Made by a program: the position numbers and the translations under genes. Positions 7,335 through 9,727 of a stretch of 9,727 nt of DNA are shown piece after piece. The stretch lies in the NCBI GenBank assembly GCA_900768515.1, contig CAAGDG010000003.1, positions 1 through 9,727 of the forward strand. Reading direction: 5' to 3'. Within the stretch, counting starts at the first letter, position 1; each line of letters opens with the position of its first letter. The notes beneath the pieces were generated by a model. It was not told the origin of the DNA and searched no databases. It was given only the letters and a program-made list of their open reading frames with translations. Source of the DNA: Lentisphaeria bacterium. Its GTDB lineage: Bacteria > Verrucomicrobiota > Lentisphaeria > Victivallales > Victivallaceae.

Positions 7335-7955
7335 CTACTGGTTTTTTCCGGTCCAGAACACATCGTCGTAGTTGCTCGGAATTTCCGCCTTGCGCCGGGA
7401 ATTCACATGAAAGTCATAATAGAGAATCGTGGAGGAGTCTCCCGGATGCACCGGATCGGGCCGGGAGGAGTAGGAGATGTGATTGTTGTACCAGCCGCTG
7501 GGGCTCCAGTATGCGTCGGCCGCGCAACAGAGGGAAGAGGGAGCCTGGATGGAGGAGAGTTTCGCGGGAGTTTCCTGCACATTTCCCGGAGCGCACATTC
7601 CGTAGTTGGGACCGTCTGAAACATGCAGACCGGCACCGGCCGTACAGCGCAGACCGGCCTTGGCCATATCTTCGGCGCGCTGCAACCAGTCCGGATCGTC
7701 GCAGTTGTAATAGGGGCCGATCTGGTGTTTCCAGAACCCCTCTCCGGAATTGTCAAGGTTGACCGCCGGCACGACCCCGTCATTGTCGTCCGCGTAGAAA
7801 TTGAACATGTGCCCGAGGGTTTTCAGCGTGTTGACGCAGCTGATGGCGTGCGCTTTGGCGCGCGCCTGATTCAGCGCCGGCAGCAGCATTGCCGCCAGAA
7901 TTGCGATGATCGCAATCACAACCAGCAGTTCGATCAGGGTGAAACACTTCTTCAT
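7335..7955 (-). CDS. Prepilin-type (pseudopilin-like, type II secretion G-like) protein
   Basis: A 206-residue protein with a class III (prepilin) signal: MKKC, then FTLIELLVVIAIIAILAAMLLPAL. The +5 Glu is residue 9 and the hydrophobic helix is residues ~6-28. The usual Gly before the cleavage site is Cys4. The rest is a soluble domain with six more cysteines (40, 85, 104, 121, 143, 144) and the segment YADDNDGVVPA. The end, HPGDSSTILYYDFHV (170-184), resembles the H-X9-DG motif of this protein class but has one extra residue and DF in place of DG. The ATG at 7955 is chosen over an upstream TTG at 7988, because AAGGAG precedes it and the prepilin leader must be short. It lies 37 bp after the regulator and 26 bp before the large hydrolase, in the same operon. 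It is probably membrane-anchored and exposed outside; its function is unknown. Confidence 0.88.
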   Translation of the reverse strand: MKKCFTLIELLVVIAIIAILAAMLLPALNQARAKAHAISCVNTLKTLGHMFNFYADDNDGVVPAVNLDNSGEGFWKHQIGPYYNCDDPDWLQRAEDMAKAGLRCTAGAGLHVSDGPNYGMCAPGNVQETPAKLSSIQAPSSLCCAADAYWSPSGWYNNHISYSSRPDPVHPGDSSTILYYDFHVNSRRKAEIPSNYDDVFWTGKNQ

Positions 7956-7964
7956 GATTTCTCT

Positions 7965-7969
7965 CTCCT
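7965..7969 (-). promoter_or_regulatory. Ribosome binding site fixing the pseudopilin start
   Basis: AGGAG on the minus strand, nine bases before the ATG at 7955. This supports the short four-residue leader and rules against the upstream in-frame TTG at 7988. Confidence 0.75.
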
Positions 7970-7992
7970 TGGGTTGGGACGGATGCAATTAT

Positions 7993-8997
7993 TCATTCGC
8001 GGGGCGGAGGCGCGATGGAACCGCCCTCCACCAGGGTGCCGCGGAATCGCGGGGAACTGCCTTTCGGTTCAACTTTTTCTGAGATCCGGTTCATCAACTG
8101 CCGGACGGTTTCCGTTCCCATCTCCGCCGCGGGAATCCGGATCCGGGTCAGCGGCGGGATCGTGTAGTCGAGCATCTCCTCGTCGTTGAAGGCGGCGATG
8201 CTGCACTGTTCCGGAATGCGGATTCCGTGCCGCCAGGCGGCGTACAGAAGTTTGCGGGCGCTGCCGGATTCGTAGCAGACTGCCGCGGTTGCCCGGAAGG
8301 TGACGATGGCCCGGATGGTTGTTTCCAGTTCCTCCGGGGTGAAACAGCGCTGTTCCGGGAGTTCCGGCAGCCCTTTCTCGCGCCGGTATTCAAGGAAGGC
8401 GTTCCGCCGTTCGGCCAGACTGTAGTGTGCGGTCGGAATCGGCGGGAAGTTCATATAGAGGATCCGGCGGTGGCCGAGCGCGGTCAGACGGTCGAGCAGA
8501 AGCCGCGTGTTGTAGGTTTCATCGCTCATGACCGCGCTTCCGAGCGCGCCCGCCACCCCGTTGAACACCACGTAGGGGATGCCGCTGCGTTCGATTTCAT
8601 TCAGTTCGCCGGGTTCGATCACATTGGGGATGATCAGCCCCGCGGCCCGCCAGGGCGGCAGCTGGTATCCGCATCCCGGCTTTCCCGGCGTGATCGAATA
8701 GTTGAAATCGTATTTGTGCCGGAAGAGTTCCCGGGCCATCGCGTCGATCGCGGTGCTCAGCACGGTTCCATGGGTCGCAAATTCGGCTCCGGCGAAGAGA
8801 AATGCGATCTGCCGGTTTCGGCGCGACCGGATCGTGCTGAAAACCGGATTGGCGCGGTACCCGGAAACCCGGACCTTTTCCAGAATCTTCTCCCGCACCT
8901 CCGGCACGACCGAGAAGTTTTTGCTGTATCCATTCACCACCCGGCTTACCGTAGAGGGGGAGACCCCGAGTTCCGCCGCAATTTCCTTGAGTGTCAT
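7993..8997 (-). CDS. LacI-family transcriptional regulator
   Basis: A 334-residue protein of typical LacI/GalR length. Residues 1-25 form the helix-turn-helix (MTLKEIAAELGVSPSTVSRVVNG). GYRANPVFSTIRSRR (46-60) is the hinge, and the periplasmic-binding-protein-like sensor domain runs from ~63 to ~325, with strands such as AGLIIPNVI, GHRRILYMN and CSIAAFNDEEML. The usual hinge Leu is Ile56. The ATG at 8997 places the helix-turn-helix at the N terminus, as is normal, but the ribosome site is weak (AGG). An in-frame ATG at 9045 would add 16 residues; it lies at the predicted transcription start, so it could be used only as a leaderless start. The gene leads the operon with the pseudopilin and hydrolase and probably represses that operon and itself until a sugar ligand binds. 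The ligand is unknown. Confidence 0.93.
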   Translation of the reverse strand: MTLKEIAAELGVSPSTVSRVVNGYSKNFSVVPEVREKILEKVRVSGYRANPVFSTIRSRRNRQIAFLFAGAEFATHGTVLSTAIDAMARELFRHKYDFNYSITPGKPGCGYQLPPWRAAGLIIPNVIEPGELNEIERSGIPYVVFNGVAGALGSAVMSDETYNTRLLLDRLTALGHRRILYMNFPPIPTAHYSLAERRNAFLEYRREKGLPELPEQRCFTPEELETTIRAIVTFRATAAVCYESGSARKLLYAAWRHGIRIPEQCSIAAFNDEEMLDYTIPPLTRIRIPAAEMGTETVRQLMNRISEKVEPKGSSPRFRGTLVEGGSIAPPPRE

Positions 8998-9025
8998 AGC
9001 AACCTGAGACCTGGAGATATTTTTT

Positions 9026-9040
9026 AGAAAACAATTTTCT
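9026..9040. promoter_or_regulatory. Palindrome in the operon leader, candidate LacI-type operator
   Basis: AGAAAA (9026-9031) and TTTTCT (9035-9040) form a perfect 6-bp inverted repeat around CAA. It begins about five bases downstream of the predicted transcription start and before the regulator ATG at 8997. A repressor bound here would block the promoter. LacI-family sites often have a central CG, which is missing here, so this is a candidate only. Confidence 0.4.
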
Positions 9041-9051
9041 GACATGTTTTA

Positions 9052-9080
9052 ATTATACCCGGAAGGCAGTGTGCTGTCAA
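9052..9080 (-). promoter_or_regulatory. Perfect consensus sigma-70 promoter of the LacI/pseudopilin/hydrolase operon
   Basis: On the minus strand, TTGACA (9080-9075) and TATAAT (9057-9052) are both exact consensus hexamers with the ideal 17-bp spacing. The start would be an A near 9045. Immediately upstream (9081-9112) are A-tracts and T-tracts resembling an UP element that contacts the RNA polymerase alpha subunit. Such a promoter should be strong and would need repression, which fits the regulator encoded as the first gene. Confidence 0.85.
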
Positions 9081-9115
9081 GAGCAAAAATCTTTTTTTTC
9101 AATTTTTTTTATTGG

Positions 9116-9162
9116 AAAAGCCGGCGGCGCCCGGAAATCCGCGTTTCCGGAACACCGCCGGC
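9116..9162 (-). terminator. Terminator after the KDPG/KDPGal aldolase gene
   Basis: GCCGGCGG (9120-9127) pairs with CCGCCGGC (9155-9162), and an inner stem CCGGAAA (9131-9137) pairs with TTTCCGG (9144-9150). On the minus strand the stem is followed by TTTT and then an AT-rich stretch. The U-tract is short, but the stem is strong. It separates the aldolase transcript from the next promoter, whose upstream element starts only a few bases away. Confidence 0.75.
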
Positions 9163-9194
9163 CAGGGAGGAGGGAAGGGGAGGACCGGCTGCCG

Positions 9195-9727
9195 TCACCG
9201 GCTTTTTCGGGCGATGGCGACGAAGGTTTCGGCCGCCTCTTTGAGTTCGGCGAGCGATTTCCCCGGTCGATAGAGGGCCGAACCGATGCCGGCGCCCGCG
9301 GCGACGGCGAGAAAATCCGCAAGGTTTTCCCGACCGACGCCGCCGACCGCGTAGATCGAAGCCTTGATCACCGCTTTCAGATCTTTGATGTATCCGGTCC
9401 CCATCGCTCCCGCCGGAAAGAGTTTGAGGCAGTCCGCGCCGGCCTGCAATGCCGTGAATGCCTCGGTCGGGGTCAGAAATCCCGGCATGGAGATCAAACC
9501 CGCCGCCCTGGTCGCCCGGATGACCGCGGGGTCGGTGTTCGGAGAGATGACGAAGGCGCCTCCCGCCGTTGCCGTTTCCCGCACTTGCTCCACGGTCAGC
9601 ACCGTGCCCGCGCCGACCATCAACGTATTCCGGTCTCGGCAGTGCGCTGCGGCGCGGCGGATGCTTTCGGCGGCGCGCGGGGAGTTGAAGGGAACTTCGA
9701 GCAGCCGGATTCCGGCCTCGTACAAGA
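9195..9727 (-). CDS. dgoA: 2-dehydro-3-deoxy-6-phosphogalactonate/gluconate aldolase, 5' end outside window
   Basis: About 177 residues are visible and the frame runs off the right edge; roughly 20-25 N-terminal residues are missing. This is a class I KDPG aldolase-type TIM barrel. LLEVPFNSP holds the catalytic Glu (tenth residue from 9725), GAGTVLTVEQV follows, and ADCLKLFPA carries the Schiff-base Lys (codon 101 from 9725). AVGGVGRENLADFL is the phosphate-binding segment. The motifs EVPFNSP, TPTEAFTALQAGA, YIKDLKAV and GSALYRPGKS resemble E. coli DgoA (EIPLNSP, GSDLYRAG) more than Eda, so KDPGal aldolase is favoured. The reaction yields pyruvate and glyceraldehyde 3-phosphate. The TTG at the edge is not the true start. 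It is cytoplasmic, on the same strand as the LacI-type operon but with its own terminator. Confidence 0.88.
   Translation of the reverse strand, partial: LYEAGIRLLEVPFNSPRAAESIRRAAAHCRDRNTLMVGAGTVLTVEQVRETATAGGAFVISPNTDPAVIRATRAAGLISMPGFLTPTEAFTALQAGADCLKLFPAGAMGTGYIKDLKAVIKASIYAVGGVGRENLADFLAVAAGAGIGSALYRPGKSLAELKEAAETFVAIARKSR

Noticed and set aside
6415..7371. + strand open frame of 318 codons
   Set aside because: It is antisense to the N-terminal part of the hydrolase and the intergenic ribosome site, with no ribosome site or domain of its own.
8227..9027. + strand open frame of 266 codons opposite the LacI-type gene
   Set aside because: The minus frame is a full LacI-family protein; the + frame is Arg/Gly-rich shadow sequence.
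1..9727. CRISPR arrays, tRNA or rRNA genes, insertion sequences, phage integrase or attachment sites
   Set aside because: No regularly spaced repeats, transposase or integrase motifs, tRNA-like ends or rRNA-like segments were seen on either strand.

Overview
The window looks like a chromosomal segment of a GC-rich, glycan-degrading bacterium of the Lentisphaerota/PVC type, resembling Victivallis. The best clue is the small gene at 7335-7955. It encodes a prepilin-type protein starting MKKCFTLIELLVVIAIIAILAAMLLPAL and sits between a LacI-type regulator and a very large secreted glycoside hydrolase, an arrangement typical of that group. The taxonomic call is an inference from protein style, not from a marker gene.

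Left block (1-2832). The window opens inside a GH116/DUF608-type glycosidase on the + strand (1-794), which ends at a strong 12-bp hairpin. Convergent to it is a two-gene minus-strand operon. A sugar phosphate isomerase/epimerase-like TIM-barrel protein (2832-2074) is transcribed first, followed 39 bp later by a Gfo/Idh/MocA NAD(P)-dependent sugar oxidoreductase (2034-898). An AT-rich divergent promoter region (2833-2986) separates this operon from an AraC-type regulator on the + strand (2987-3769). The two predicted promoters face each other with overlapping -10 boxes, and a long inverted repeat lies beside them, as expected for a locally acting switch.

Middle (3770-3942). After the regulator come three consecutive hairpins, the last with a U-tract. 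They are at least the regulator's terminator and may be a small structured RNA.

Right block (3943-9162, minus strand). A second operon reads LacI-type regulator (8997-7993), pseudopilin-like protein (7955-7335), then a 1121-residue signal-peptide-bearing clan GH-A hydrolase (7308-3943). Gaps are only 37 and 26 bp. It has a perfect consensus promoter (TTGACA, 17 bp, TATAAT) with an A-tract-rich upstream element, and a palindrome in the leader that could be the LacI-type operator. Upstream of it is the 3' part of a KDPG/KDPGal aldolase gene (9727-9195), ending in its own hairpin.

Taken together, the window is a sugar-acquisition neighbourhood. The secreted hydrolase and its pseudopilin partner would act on an extracellular polysaccharide. 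The GH116 enzyme would cleave glycosides. The oxidoreductase/isomerase pair would remodel unusual sugars, and the aldolase would feed a 2-keto-3-deoxy sugar acid into central metabolism. Two local one-component regulators would control the operons. No tRNA, rRNA, CRISPR array, insertion sequence or phage gene was seen.
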